Part shown: piece by piece, positions 49,723 through 61,752 of the stretch | Layout: each line of letters opens with the position of its first letter | Position numbering within the stretch: the stretch's first letter is position 1 | Source: Smittia aterrima | Lineage: Eukaryota; Arthropoda; Insecta; Diptera; Chironomidae | Assembly (NCBI GenBank): GCA_033063855.1 | Contig: CP093831.1 | Coordinates: 16,988,001-17,052,000, forward strand | Direction of reading: 5' to 3' | DNA length: 64,000 bases | The notes under the pieces: generated by a model | The model's database searches: none | Told to the model about the DNA's origin: nothing | The model's input: the letters and a program-made list of their open reading frames with translations, nothing else | Program-made: the position numbers and the translations under genes

Positions 49723-50355
49723 CATCACAAGTTGTGATTCACAACGACTAAAGTTTCTTTTCAATGTTCACAATAATCGATTCATTAACATTTAACGGCC
49801 GTTCTCTCCTATGTCAAAAGAATCGCCCGGAAATTCGATTAAACTCATCGCAATATCAATCAAAGCTTACATTTCCTGATCATTTCCTCTCGAACGATGT
49901 ATCCATGAAACATATTTAAAGCGCTCCCACAACATCAAAACCTTCATAATATTTTCTAATTTATTAAAAAGCATATGAGGAAGCTTCACTGTCACTCGCA
50001 GCCGCCTAACGCATTAGTTCCCACATGATTTTGATTGATTATTTACATGAAATATTATTTTTTTTGATAAGTTAACGCATCACTTTTCATTTCCTTAAAT
50101 CGGCGGGCATTAAACTTTTCTTTCGTTATCAATTTCTTATCACGCAGCGCAATGTGTGTGTGCGATCACGGTGATTACATTAAAATTAGTGTTTCACTTA
50201 CTGATATCAGGAACGAAGACAGTCGCGTTTAGTTCGCGTTTAAATGTTGTTGAGAGTGGAAGGAGAAGACGACGAGACCTCGTGGAAATTAATTTAACGA
50301 CAAAGCGATAAAAATCTTATTGACATTGTCTGAAAGCTGATGAGTCGATGTAAAA

Positions 50356-53300
50356 ATGAAGATAAAGCTTATTTTGTTTGTGATTCTAGTCAACGCAGTA
50401 TTAATTAAAGCAAACAGTCGGTGTGAGTCATAAGCGTGTCATGGATTCTTGAGCAAGAGTTTTATTTCGTTCTTTTAATATCACAGATTGCGTCAATCAG
50501 GAAACGTGCGACAAATGCTTGGATCAACACAGCACCTGCTCATGGTGTTCAGATCGGGTAAGAATCCAATATTTCCTCGCAAAAAATTTGTCGTCGCATG
50601 GTTCGCAAGTGAATTTTTTTTCACTAAGCGCCCTCATGTATCATCGACGAACGGACTGCGATAAGACACATCAACACAAACACTGAAACGCTGATAAGAC
50701 GAAATGTTTACAAATAATAAAGTGAACGCGTGAGACGCCGGAATTCGTTTTCAAAGGTAGTGCTGAAAGAATTTCTGCTGGATAATGAAATCTTTATAAT
50801 CATGATCGAAGCTGATGAACAAGCGGAATCGATTTTAACGTGCCAAGACTCGGAAGTTGAACTCTAAGCTCAGTCAGCAGCAATTTTGCAGTTCGCCCAA
50901 CGAAATCGATGATTCGATTCATTCAACATTATAATAAATTTTCGCATTTTCATGCAAGCTTTATTGCGAATTTTCCAATATTTACTTTCATGTTTCGTTC
51001 GTTCTTCTTCTCTCCATTTTCTCGCTCTGATTCAGCAATTCGACATGAGACGAAGCCGATGTATGAGCGCTAGCGATTTGAAAGAGGCCAACTGCCGTGA
51101 ACAGTTCATTCAGACGAACAAATATGATCCAATCGACGTCACAAAGGACGATGAGTTGCGAGACTTTAATAAGGATTCTGATTCCATACAAATAAAGCCG
51201 CAAAATGTGAAGATGAAGCTGCGGAAGAATCGTCAACAAACTATTCAGTTGAATTACAAACCGGCAGCGAATTATCCGCTTGATCTATATTACTTGATGG
51301 ACTTAACCTACTCAATGAAAGACGATAAGTTGACCCTCGTTAGAATGGGTGGAAGTTTAACGCAGGCCCTTTCAAACTTAACCGAAAATTTTCGCCTTGG
51401 CTTCGGATCATTTGCTGATAAACCAATCATGCCGTTCATCAACCCGGGATCAGAAGAAAATCCTTGTAATCTGGTTCATGACGTGTGTTTACCGACGTAT
51501 GGTAAGTCCTTTTCTTTCCTCTAAAAACGATTGCGACTTCTTCGTCTTTTATTAGGCTTCAAACATAAATTGGCCTTGACGGAGAACATTCAACAATTTG
51601 TCGAGAAAGTTAATGGTAGTGAGATCACAGCCAACTTAGACAATCTGGAAGGTGAGAGCTTAACGATTGATGTCGAGTCACTGAGTCAACGATTTTTCTT
51701 TCCTCTCAGGTGGTCTCGACGCTTTAATGCAGATCCTCGTTTGTCGAGATAAAATCGGATGGAACGATAAGACACGGAAGATGGTCGTGTTTGCTACAGA
51801 CGGACCAATGCACTTTGCGGGGGATGGATTAATGGCTGGGCTGGTTAAGAAGAACGATAAGGCGTGTCATCTTAGCGAAGATGGAGACTATTTGGCTTCG
51901 CTTGAGTACGATTATCCATCCTTAGAGGAAATTTATCGTGAACTTCTGAGAACTAAAATTAATGTGATTTTCGCTGTGACCTCCGATGTTATCTTCCATT
52001 ACGATCAGCTCCACGAGCTCATGGAGGAAGTAACGAATGTCGGGACACTTGCAATTGACTCTTCAAATATTCTTCAACTTGTCGAAGAAGGTTACAAAGC
52101 AGTCGTGAAGAGAGCTCAGTTTCAAGATAATGCTCCAAGTTTCATTCGAATCGATTACAAGACAACTTGTGGAGACAAATATGACACGCCACAAGACACA
52201 AGCAAATGTGACAATATAGAAATAGGAAAAGAATATAACTTCGACATCGGCGTCACTCTCTTGAAGTATCCCGAGGATGGAACGAAGAGTTTTAAAATTA
52301 AAGTCGAAGAGGCGAGCATAGACTCAGAAGCATTGGAGATTGAAGTAGAAATCGATTATCCTTGCACAAGTTGCTTTGCTCAACCAACTGAACCTGCATC
52401 AGCTTTATGTAGTCGAGAAGGAGAGCTTCAATGCGGGTCATGTGTATGCAACAAAGGCTTCGTGGGAAAGCAGTGAGTTGAAGCGTTTGGTTAAAAGATA
52501 AAAAATATTTCTTTTTAATTAAAAACTTTGTAACAGATGCCAGTGCAATCTACAAGAGTATTCGTCAAGCAAAGAGCTTGACAACCAGTGTCGTGAACCG
52601 ATTACGGTTGGCAACGAGACAAACTTCCAACTTAGGGCTAACTCTATATGCTCGGATCGTGGAGAATGCTTCTGTGGTCAGTGCCTTTGCAATCTCAACT
52701 ATGACGGACAGTACTGCGAGTGCGATTTATGTCCAAGGTAAATCATCACTTTAGAGAATGTTTAAAACATTTTCAATTTCAACTTTTCACGTTTTCAGTT
52801 ACAATGGCCTGGAATGTGGAGGTAATGGCTTTTGTAATTGCGGTGAGTGTGAGTGTGCTCCTGACTTCAGCGGAAAAACCTGCGAGTGTTCTAATTTGGC
52901 AACGAATTGCATCGCGCCAGGGCAAGACAGCAATGAAGTTTGTTCAGGATACGGTTTGTGTGAATGCAATGAATGCAAGTGCGAACCTTTGCACTTCGGA
53001 AATTTCTGCGAAAGCTCACCAGGCAATGAAAGTTTAAATTCACTTTGCACATTTTATGAGCCTTGTGTTCAATGTGTTATAAACCGTAAGCTCGAAAGGG
53101 AATGTTCAGACTACAAAGAGAAGTGCTCTTCGAAGAGTGGAGAGTTGTACAAGGCTGAGTTCTATGACGATATCACGGGTGAGAAGAAGATTCTTGCCTT
53201 CTGTTATATGTAACCAATTCAAACTCTTCTTGAAACAGATTTGGTGCTTCCAAAGTGTATAGCGAGGATTCGATACGACGATGATACGATTTGTGAATAT

Positions 53301-53618
53301 AAATTTTCCTATGAGCTCAAACAGGAGAATCATGAAACGAATATTCTTATTGCTGATGCCACGTGTCCGCCTGTAAATGTGGCTGCTTATTCAATTATAG
53401 GAATCATCATTGCAACGTTCTTGTTAGGACTCATCATTTTGATGGTGATCAAGGTTAACATGTATTTGGGAGATAAACGTGAATTCGCCAAGTTTGAAGA
53501 GGAGAGACAAGCGCAGACAGAATACAAGTTTGAGAGTCCAATCTACAAAAGCCCTGTCACTACATTCCGTAATCCGCAGAGTGACCGAGAGTCGCAGAAT
53601 GTTTTCGAACTAAAATAG
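50356..53618 (+). CDS. Itgbn: Integrin beta subunit, beta-nu-like
   Basis: Eight exons, 50356-50422, 50487-50557, 51036-51501, 51556-51651, 51710-52472, 52537-52737, 52799-53178 and 53239-53618, phase-consistent, give 807 residues. Order: signal peptide, PSI domain (CDKCLDQHSTCSWCSD), beta-I domain, Cys-rich I-EGF repeats (CGSCVCNKGF, CFCGQCLCN, CNCGECECAPDF, CECNECKCEP), membrane helix (IIGIIIATFLLGLIILMVI) and short tail. The MIDAS is D135-x-T137-x-S139 with D142/D143 beside it. It would pair with an alpha subunit as a surface matrix or phagocytic receptor. The tail keeps the membrane-proximal DKREFAKFEEER, but the first NPxY position reads SPIY and the second reads NPQS. That divergence, unlike the strongly conserved beta-PS tail, is why I call it beta-nu-like. 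The 478-bp intron 50558-51035 holds nothing recognised. Confidence 0.92.
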
Positions 53619-53628
53619 ATTTCAATTG

Positions 53629-53634
53629 AATAAA
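53629..53634 (+). terminator. Putative polyadenylation signal of integrin gene
   Basis: AATAAA 10 nt after the stop codon, followed by a T run, implying a very short 3' UTR. Confidence 0.5.
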
Positions 53635-55490
53635 AGCAACTTTTTTTGTCGAATCATTTTCACTGAAAAAAAAAATGTTAAGCTCGGCATTTATTTTTGG
53701 AATGCTTGAGACATTTCTGTAAACTCGAGTTCTCGCGATTCTTTCGCTGTTGCGTCATGACTGAAATTCTCTACCTTTTGACACCCTTGGAGATTGTTTC
53801 CCCAAAAAAAGCTTTCACCCGGAGGCTGGCAAAAGTTTAGAAAGTGAATTAATGAAGAAGCTTTTCTTATTTAAATTTTCCTTTTCGTTTGACTCTTGGA
53901 GAAGCAAAAAGATCCGACCAGTTGCTTATATAAGTCAAAACTTCTTCCACGCAATTCTTTAAGACGTGAATTGAATCAAACGAGAAGTAAAACTGCCCAA
54001 ACAAACGAATTTGGGATTTAAACAAAGGATGTGCTTCATATCTTTGCAATAGCGAAATCGAGATTTGAATTTTTATTCTTCAAGCTTCTTCTTTATTGTC
54101 GGGTTTTTATTCAATGAAACATTGTTTAAGCCTTTGAAAACAACGAGGTCAGTTGGTTAAACATTTGTTCCAGTTCACAGAATTTTTCCGTCTTGAACTT
54201 GCATTGGCCTCTCGAGGAAGCCTCCACCTCTGGTTCATATCGTTTACCAGAGAAAACTTGTGATTCCTTGCAATTGGAGCGTGATCATAATTCTACTTGA
54301 AGTCTCTTGATCGAATCACAATTTTCCAGCTGAAGCAAATATTTTTCAGTAAAGCTTGCGCGATAAATCGTTTCAGTAAGTTGGAAGGAATCTTTTTGAG
54401 ATGTGAAAGAGGAAAAATGTTCGATTCATGCTTCGGAAAACAATTTCATCACCATAAGAAGAAAGTTCTTTGCGAAGAAATTCCTTTTACGGGATACGGT
54501 GGTGCTCTTGAATAAAATCAAAGCCCTAATAAGATTACCCTCTAAAAGTTGTTCAACTGAGAATGATTTTGACCTTTTTCTCTGCTGTTTTCCCCATCAT
54601 CGAATCGTTTCTCTCTGCGGAAACACATCTCGAGCGTGGATGAAGCCGAGTGGAGGGATCAGTTTGTAAATCTTTCGAAAACAAATGTTTACTCTCAAAA
54701 ACTGTGTGCACTCTTGTTCCTTTCATTGTCATAAATCATAAGACTCGGAGTTTTGTTAACTTTATGATGAACTGAACTTGATGTTTGTCAATGATTCAGT
54801 TGCCAGTTTATGTAATTCATTATCTGATTGCTGCAGATTTAAATTGAATAATTAAACAATGCCTCTCAAAACTGGATATCAAAAATCAAGTGACAGTTGT
54901 TGTTATATTTATCTCGTTGACTCTCGTTCTCTTAATTAACTTAAGATTGTTGTTGTGAGATGTTCAAATATCTTTTCCTTAGCTCGCTGATTTTACCACT
55001 TGAATTAAATTGTTTTCTTTAGATGAATTAGACGAACTCAATCCTCTTCTCAAACGAATGAATGACCGGATTAGGAAAGGCGTCAAAGTCTATCGCTTGA
55101 GATGTTTGCAATCTACGCAGCGGGAGCTCCCTTGAAGGATCAATTAGAAAATTGAAACTCTAATCCACCCTAAATCGACGTCTTCGCGTGAAAGTAACAC
55201 GAGGGTTCGTCTTCAATTCATTAAATTCACACGAAGAGCTTGGTAAGCTTTTGAAAAATTTCTTTAGAACGTGTTTGCGAGAATTCTCTTCTTCAGTTTC
55301 AAAGACGAAGCTCTTTCCTCATCGGCTTATGTTCACCTCGAATCGTTTTATTCCCTAAGAGAGGCAAAGGAGTTTTAGGGTGAATGAAGAGGAAATTTTT
55401 CTCAGGAAAAGAACATGAACTTTATCACGTCGTTAAACATTTTTCTCGCCAATCTGATGACAAATGGACCGACGACTTTATTGAGGACCA

Positions 55491-55509
55491 GAGAGAGAGA
55501 GAGAGAGAG
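55491..55509. repeat. GA dinucleotide microsatellite
   Basis: About nine GA units in intergenic DNA, no gene attached. Confidence 0.75.
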
Positions 55510-58500
55510 TGAAATAAGAATTATCGTCACACAAATGTTTCGTAAAATTAGGCCATTACAAGTAGTATAAACGTCGCTATGCTTGTGTGTTACGTATGTT
55601 AAGGCTCTCAATCATTTTATTCGAGATTATTGTTCCCGACTCAATAGTTTGGAAGCAAATTGTAACTTTGATTCGACGACAATTGAGCAGAATATTTCTT
55701 TTTCTCGAAACTTTATCCTTGCGGAAATTCACCAGGGAAACAACAAAAGTGCTTTACTTTTACGACGGATGCGATGCAAGAAGTTCTTTTCATGAGTCTT
55801 TTATGCAAATTCCCGTCACTTTCAAACGGAAAAGAAAAAAAGGGAAATTTTTAAATTGTTATGTGATGAGAGAGAGTTTCTAAGAAAATTGTTTATGCTA
55901 TAACGATAAGCATCATGAAGCTTCAATCTCACTCACAGTCTTCACTAAGAATGGCCCAGAGGGAGGCTAGGGCAGAGTATTTTTTAGCAACAGATTCTCC
56001 GTTGGGTCGGAAGTCTTGTAAAGCAAAGATTCAATGAGTTTATCGCAATTGTCTTCTAGCTATTCCCTCGACGGCTGAGAAAACTTTTCTATTATCTTAA
56101 TTTTCATAAATATTTGGAGTGTAGTTCAGTTGATGTTTAAACTTGCTATACTTTTGATCACATAAATAAACGACTGGAGGGCTCCGAGTCGAGGCGAATC
56201 TAGCAATTAAAGAGATTACAAAATAAGATTTCTTAACTGTTCGTCGATATCAAACTTCTCGAAGATAATTTCTCTCGTTTCAATCCTTCAATGACAACTT
56301 AAACTCAACGAGCTCTTTTCAAGCGAGCTCTGATGTCAATCACAATGATAACGAACACATCTTGATTGATGGAAATAATCTGAAATGAGTCGATGAAAAT
56401 CAGAGTCAAAAAGTCAATAAATTTATTAAAACTTTCCTTCGAGACTTGAGTTGATGAGGAATGTCATCGGAATTCTCTTTGAAACTTTTCGAGCGATTAA
56501 GGAATCCTCAGAGAGAAGCCGTAATCCCTTCTTACGACTTTTGTTATAAAGGTAAGAAGTCTTCCTCTGCAGTGCGGAGATGAATGAAAAGCGTTTATGG
56601 AAAAGAGTCGCTCGCAGTGATATCAACATGTAAAAGAGGATTCCAAAGCCGCCTGCTGTTCCGTGCACCATTTTTTTTTCGTCGAAAGAAAGAAGAGACT
56701 TTAAGAATATGTCTTTGAGCGTTTTGGGTGATATGAGACGAGAAAAATGTGAGACAAACGACTCTTCGGGAAAAGGTTCAAGCTTAGGTGGAGGGAAAAC
56801 AAAACTGATAAACGTCTATTTCGTGAAGGGAAAACGACGAGAGTAGGAGTTTGTAAATATCGTACATAATTTATCAAAACAATGAATAAACTTCGCCCAT
56901 CAATAGATAACCCAGAAAAGCATTATCGAGATGAGATTGAAAAAAGTCTCTGGAAAAGCTTTCAGACAAGCATCTGATCAACAAGCAGCCAGTGAAAAAT
57001 TGTTAGCATGCTTCGTCTGAATCGATCCGAACATTTTCTACCTCAACTTGAATGATGGCGTGTAGTTTCATGAAGCAAGAAATCGATAACTTCTCGATTG
57101 AAGCGAAAACCTCGAACGATGGTAAGCTTTTCGAGGGTTCGACTATAAATTAGACGACAAAGTTTTCAAGAATAAAAAGAACTAAACGAAACAGTTTCCA
57201 ACTGTTACTTGTGAAGGGTAAACGCTCGACATATTTATTGATGTTCTTTATAAGTTCTCGGCTTCTTTTAAAGCCTAATCACTTCTTCTCCACTTTCTTC
57301 TAAGCTGTCACTAGGATATTTTATCGCTTGAAAAATTCTTTGACAAAATATTAAGAGGAAGAAAACTTTGCTTTTCGATCTAAAGATAGAAGACGCTTCC
57401 GTTCAGGAAAGAAGACTTTAAATTATTTCTATTTATACTTATGATCAAATAACAATCAAACCACAAGAAAGCTTCGAGCATTTCTTAAAGCTCTTCAAGT
57501 GAAAGGAGGTCTCATGAATTTATGAAATACAAAATGCGGAAGCAATAAATAAAGTTATAGCCGAGGCAAAGCGAACGACCAACAAACGTTGCCGGAATAT
57601 GAAATAAGTCGAGTTCTGCATTCTCAGGTCGATGTTAGTTCCTTGCAATTTAAATAAATTCTTCCTGGCTTTGGAAATCAATAGAATGTCTAAGAAAAGT
57701 TAAATTTGCTTCCTGAACATGAAAATCGTCGATTTAGTGAAATTTTATTCTCCTTTGCTGTAAGCCAAAGCTTTAATGACGTTTCGATTTATTCCTTTCA
57801 ACGATGAAGCTTTCTTTTTACAACATCACGATTCAAATATTGATTTCCGCTGACGCTGCAGTCATCGAAACTTTACTACTCTCACAATGTCATTTGAAAC
57901 AAGCAAATATTTCGCAAGATGAGAGAAAATATTCAATTTGCTCTCAAGATTTATTGACTTAACCGTTCAACAATAGAAATTGAGTCTGGAGGATGAGTAA
58001 GAAGAAGTGAAAGAAAAATATCGAACGAATGCTATGGCAATTGATTTTATAACGATTCACTTCAGATCTTCAAGATTTCCGCTTCACATCAAGACGAAAG
58101 GAATTCAAAAAAAAATACTCCACCTCCGGAATCTTTCTCATGTCGACTTCAGTCAACATTGAAGAGAGGAAGATTTCTTTCTTCGTCGTCTTCATTCTGA
58201 CATGTTATGCATACGACAAGGAATGTCAATAGCTTAACAAGTTGGCAAACAATCAACAATTGGACGGATTAAAATTGCAAAACATCAGTCTGAAAAGAGA
58301 TGAGGTTTTCATTCACTTTGCTTGAAGCGAAACAAAAATTGAGTAGTCGACTAAGTTACTTTGAAAAGGAAAATCTTCTATTGAGTTCGTTCTTCTGGTC
58401 TACTTTAAGTCAAAAGAGCTCAACTGCAAGCAAACCAACAACGTCAATTTAAAAATTATTTCAATCCATTGATAACGAAGTTCGATCAATTAAAACCTCA

Positions 58501-59065
58501 ATCGTATACCCATCGTCCCTAGCGTAAATTGCTATCCAGTCATTCCTAGATTCTGTGGCTTAATAAATCTCACTTCAAACTTCGAAAAATTTTACATTTT
58601 ATTTTCCTGTATCAGCGTAAAAATTTATAAATTGAACAATCATGAACAGAAACATTTCCCAACGGCCGGATGCCCCTCTGGGAAATAAATTAAACAAACA
58701 GAAATTAAACAGCGAAAATGTGCTTCCATTTGGCACTTAATCGAGACTTTTTCGCTTTTGAAAAGACGGAGAATTTACGATTTCCAATTGCGACGTCCCA
58801 TTTTGAGGAAATTTTTGTGGAAGCTTTAGAAATTTATTTTTATCATTTAATTTGCAACGCACGAGTGGGCCGGCTGGATAGACTCGAACGTTGCGCAACG
58901 TGAATCTGAAGAGAAACCTTTGAAACTTCGATCGAACGAGTGAGCAAGCGAACGTGAAGCTCTTGACCCATTGTGAAGGAAAATCTAATGAAGCGGAAAC
59001 CATTCGAGAGAATCAACATTTTTAAACGAAGCCGCCTCCATTGAATCAACTGAGACATGAAATTC

Positions 59066-61752
59066 TCATTCAGGCAAATGTTCAGCACTGATTGCATTAG
59101 CGACAGAGCACTCAGAATTTTCTAAAGTGCTTGCGCAACAACTCCAATGTCGTCTTCCTAGAAACAAATATAAACAAACATTCGATTAACTTGAAGGAGA
59201 AGTCGTTAAGGAATTACCAGCCCAGCCTTGGTGGCCGTGTCCACATCCAACATAACCATCGACTTCCATCATCCCTCCACATGCACACACCTTGAACATG
59301 AGCTTCTGGTAATTATTAAAACACTAAAAAAATTTGCATACCTTTTTCCCGTTACTAGAGCAGAAGGAACAGCAGTGAAAAATACCAGAGTGTGGTCTAA
59401 GGTTTCTCGAACGAGCAGTGAACGGACCATCTTCAATCTGTTTTCCATTAACTAAAATTGATATTTTAATGACGCCCGGAGAGTCAGGAATGAAAGAGAT
59501 TATATAAGTGCCATCGCGCTTGTCAGTAACCTGAACAGCTACAGTCTTAAAAGCGACATCGCGGTAAGAAACTGTCACATCTACTTCAGCAGAGCCGTGA
59601 CACATTGCACGGTCTTCAATGTCTCGAGTCTGCAAAGTTAGTTCAGCTTTCTTATTTACTCGAAGGTTCATTAGACCTGTCATCGACTCAAGACTGCAAT
59701 TCCGTCCCACAGCGACTTGTGTCGTGATGATCCCGTAAAGCGGAATATTTTTTTGATTTGGTGGAGCTTTCACTTCCGGCATGAATTGAAGCGAGTCAGT
59801 GATTTTGACGTCCATAGCTCTGTCAGATGATCGACAACTGTCAAACTTCTTCAACAACAAATTAAGGAACAGCAAACTCTCTTCGTCTGTGCCTTCCGCC
59901 AATAAAGATTCAGTGAATGTGATAGCAGTTTTTGCTTCATTCGATCGTCGCTCGAGATCTAACTGTTGACAATGAATCATATCCATCTTCGTCTCTCGAC
60001 AGCGAGCAATTTGATTCAGTAATGTCGTCTTATGAACCTCTAGGGCTTGAAAATATTCAGCGAGATAAGTCTCGACGTCTCTTTCAACCGCATCACATTT
60101 TTGATTGATTTTCTTGGAAATATCGTTGAGCTTCGAGATGGAGTGAATCGCGTACACCGACAACGGTTTTGTATTATCCTTCGCCTCCTTCAACGTTTCA
60201 ACGTAAATTTTCGCTGCTTTTAAGACCGACGTCATTTTATGTCCACGATGAATAAGAATCGTGCACTCTGAGCAGATAATTTGACAGCAAGACGTGCAGA
60301 AGAGCTTCAAGTCATTGTTGTAATGAATCAGACACTTAATGGCTGAGTCTTTGACTGGTGACTTCTCGAATCGTTTCTTTGGCTTCTTATCAAGATTCTT
60401 GAACTCGTGGCTCGCCGTGTGTCGCTTGTGAATTTCTTTACAGCTATTGCACAAGTTAAAAGTGCACGTGACACAAGTTGCCGTCGCCTAAAATCGTAAA
60501 ATTTTCGATCATTAAAGTTTTTTTAAAAGATGTACTCACAGCAATTCCAATGGAGCATAATTGACATGCATCGAATGGTTCTTTAATGTTTCCGATTGAG
60601 CTCCGAATCTTTCTCGCTAGCATGGAATTTTGAGGAAGTCGAAAAACGCCTACGTAATCCATTAAGAAAATTAAAATACTTTTCAACAATTATCGCCAGA
60701 TCACTCAATCGCTATTACCGTGGATTGTCATCTCAGTTGTTAATCCACAAGTGGGACAAATGATTGATTTCGGTTTCTCCGAAAATGAAATGATGGATGA
60801 GTGTCTTCCTCTGACGTTTCGCGTTGGTGACTACAATAGAGAATCGCTTTAATCGATTTATCAATCAACGTGAAGCGCGAAACTTGCTTTGTCCTTGATA
60901 TGTTTCATGGTTTTACTGCTTCTTACGAATGAGAACTTTGGTTTAGGGATTTGCTTTTCCGATTCCATGCTTGACGATGCTTGAACTTTAATTGAGGAAA
61001 ATTATCGTAAGCGAGAAAGTCGTAATTGGAGAGAACTCACAAGAGGAATCGCTTATTTTGCGCCAGAAGAGATTATTCTGCAAATCGTTGGAAGCATCGA
61101 GCTTTGCTAAGCACTGCATGCAAAATGAGTGAAGGCAATCCAAAGTTCGAGGATCGTTCAGAATGCAATTACAAATTTTGCAATAAAAGTAAAGTGGATA
61201 CTTGAAACTTTTGTTTGACGATTTCGCTCCTTCTTCGGATGTCGAAAACGGTGTTTGCGCAATCTTAACGCTTTTAGACAGCAATAAAGCTGCACTTGGA
61301 GCAGCTTTTTCATTTTCCTTTTTCAAGCAACGACTCGGTACAGCATAAATTACTTCGTCATCATCACTCGCGTTGATGGTTTCAATTATCGGAAGTGTTT
61401 GAATCGCATTCAAATCTTCAAAGGGTTTTCTCACTTCTTGATTTTCACTTCCTATGCTTACTACATCAACGCTTTTCGCTATTGACGAAAAACTTGAACA
61501 CCGAGCCCTTCTAGAACTCTTCGGAATAGTGAGAAAGTTTTTGCTTCCATTCGCTAACTTTACTTGCTCTTGGGACAAGCTGATTTTCATTTTCTTCTCG
61601 GTAATTTGAGCCAAATTATTTCTTGAGTTCACATTGAAAGCTTCGTCACTGTAACGGATGCTGACGGAAATTTTATCCATAGCATCATCATGAAGTTGCT
61701 CATAGCCATCGTAACTAAATGAAGGCGAAATGGAATCTCTCTTGTTCTCCAT
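59066..61752 (-). CDS. Trim45: TRIM45-like RING/B-box/filamin protein
   Basis: Seven exons on the minus strand, 61041-61752, 60927-60985, 60719-60830, 60540-60649, 59342-60487, 59218-59305 and 59066-59157, all phase-consistent, give 772 residues. RING finger from C191 (CKIC, CLHSFCMQC) to CPTC at 282-285, B-box 1 (CQLC ... CVTC ... CNSC), B-box 2 (CLIHYNNDLKLFC, CSECTILIHRGH), a helical coiled coil, and a filamin-type Ig repeat (about 577-710). The end, HSGIFHCCSFCSS, then CACGG, GYVGCGHGHQG and HWSCC, matches the unusual Cys/His tail of vertebrate TRIM45, which identifies the gene. It is probably an E3 ubiquitin ligase; targets are not deducible here. The N-terminal 190 residues before the RING are extra relative to vertebrate TRIM45 (580 residues) and low-complexity. 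The 59-nt second exon is needed to keep the RING in frame. Confidence 0.93.

Larger units (their letters stand above)
45320..50355. other. Intergenic region
   Basis: AT-rich spacer between the sidestep-like and integrin genes. It holds a CGT trinucleotide run near 46262, a CT run near 46503 and a 19-bp direct repeat at 49641 and 49704. No coding or RNA gene is supported; the longest open frame (48271-48672) has no recognisable motif. Confidence 0.5.
53619..59065. other. Intergenic region
   Basis: AT-rich spacer with no supported gene. Contains a GA run near 55491 and a 14-bp perfect palindrome at 58888-58901. The left edge is the integrin 3' UTR and the right edge the TRIM45 3' UTR. Confidence 0.5.

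Noticed and set aside
58860..58905. tRNA-like B-box (GTTCGAGTC on the minus strand)
   Set aside because: The flanking bases do not form a T-arm stem and no A-box or acceptor stem is present.
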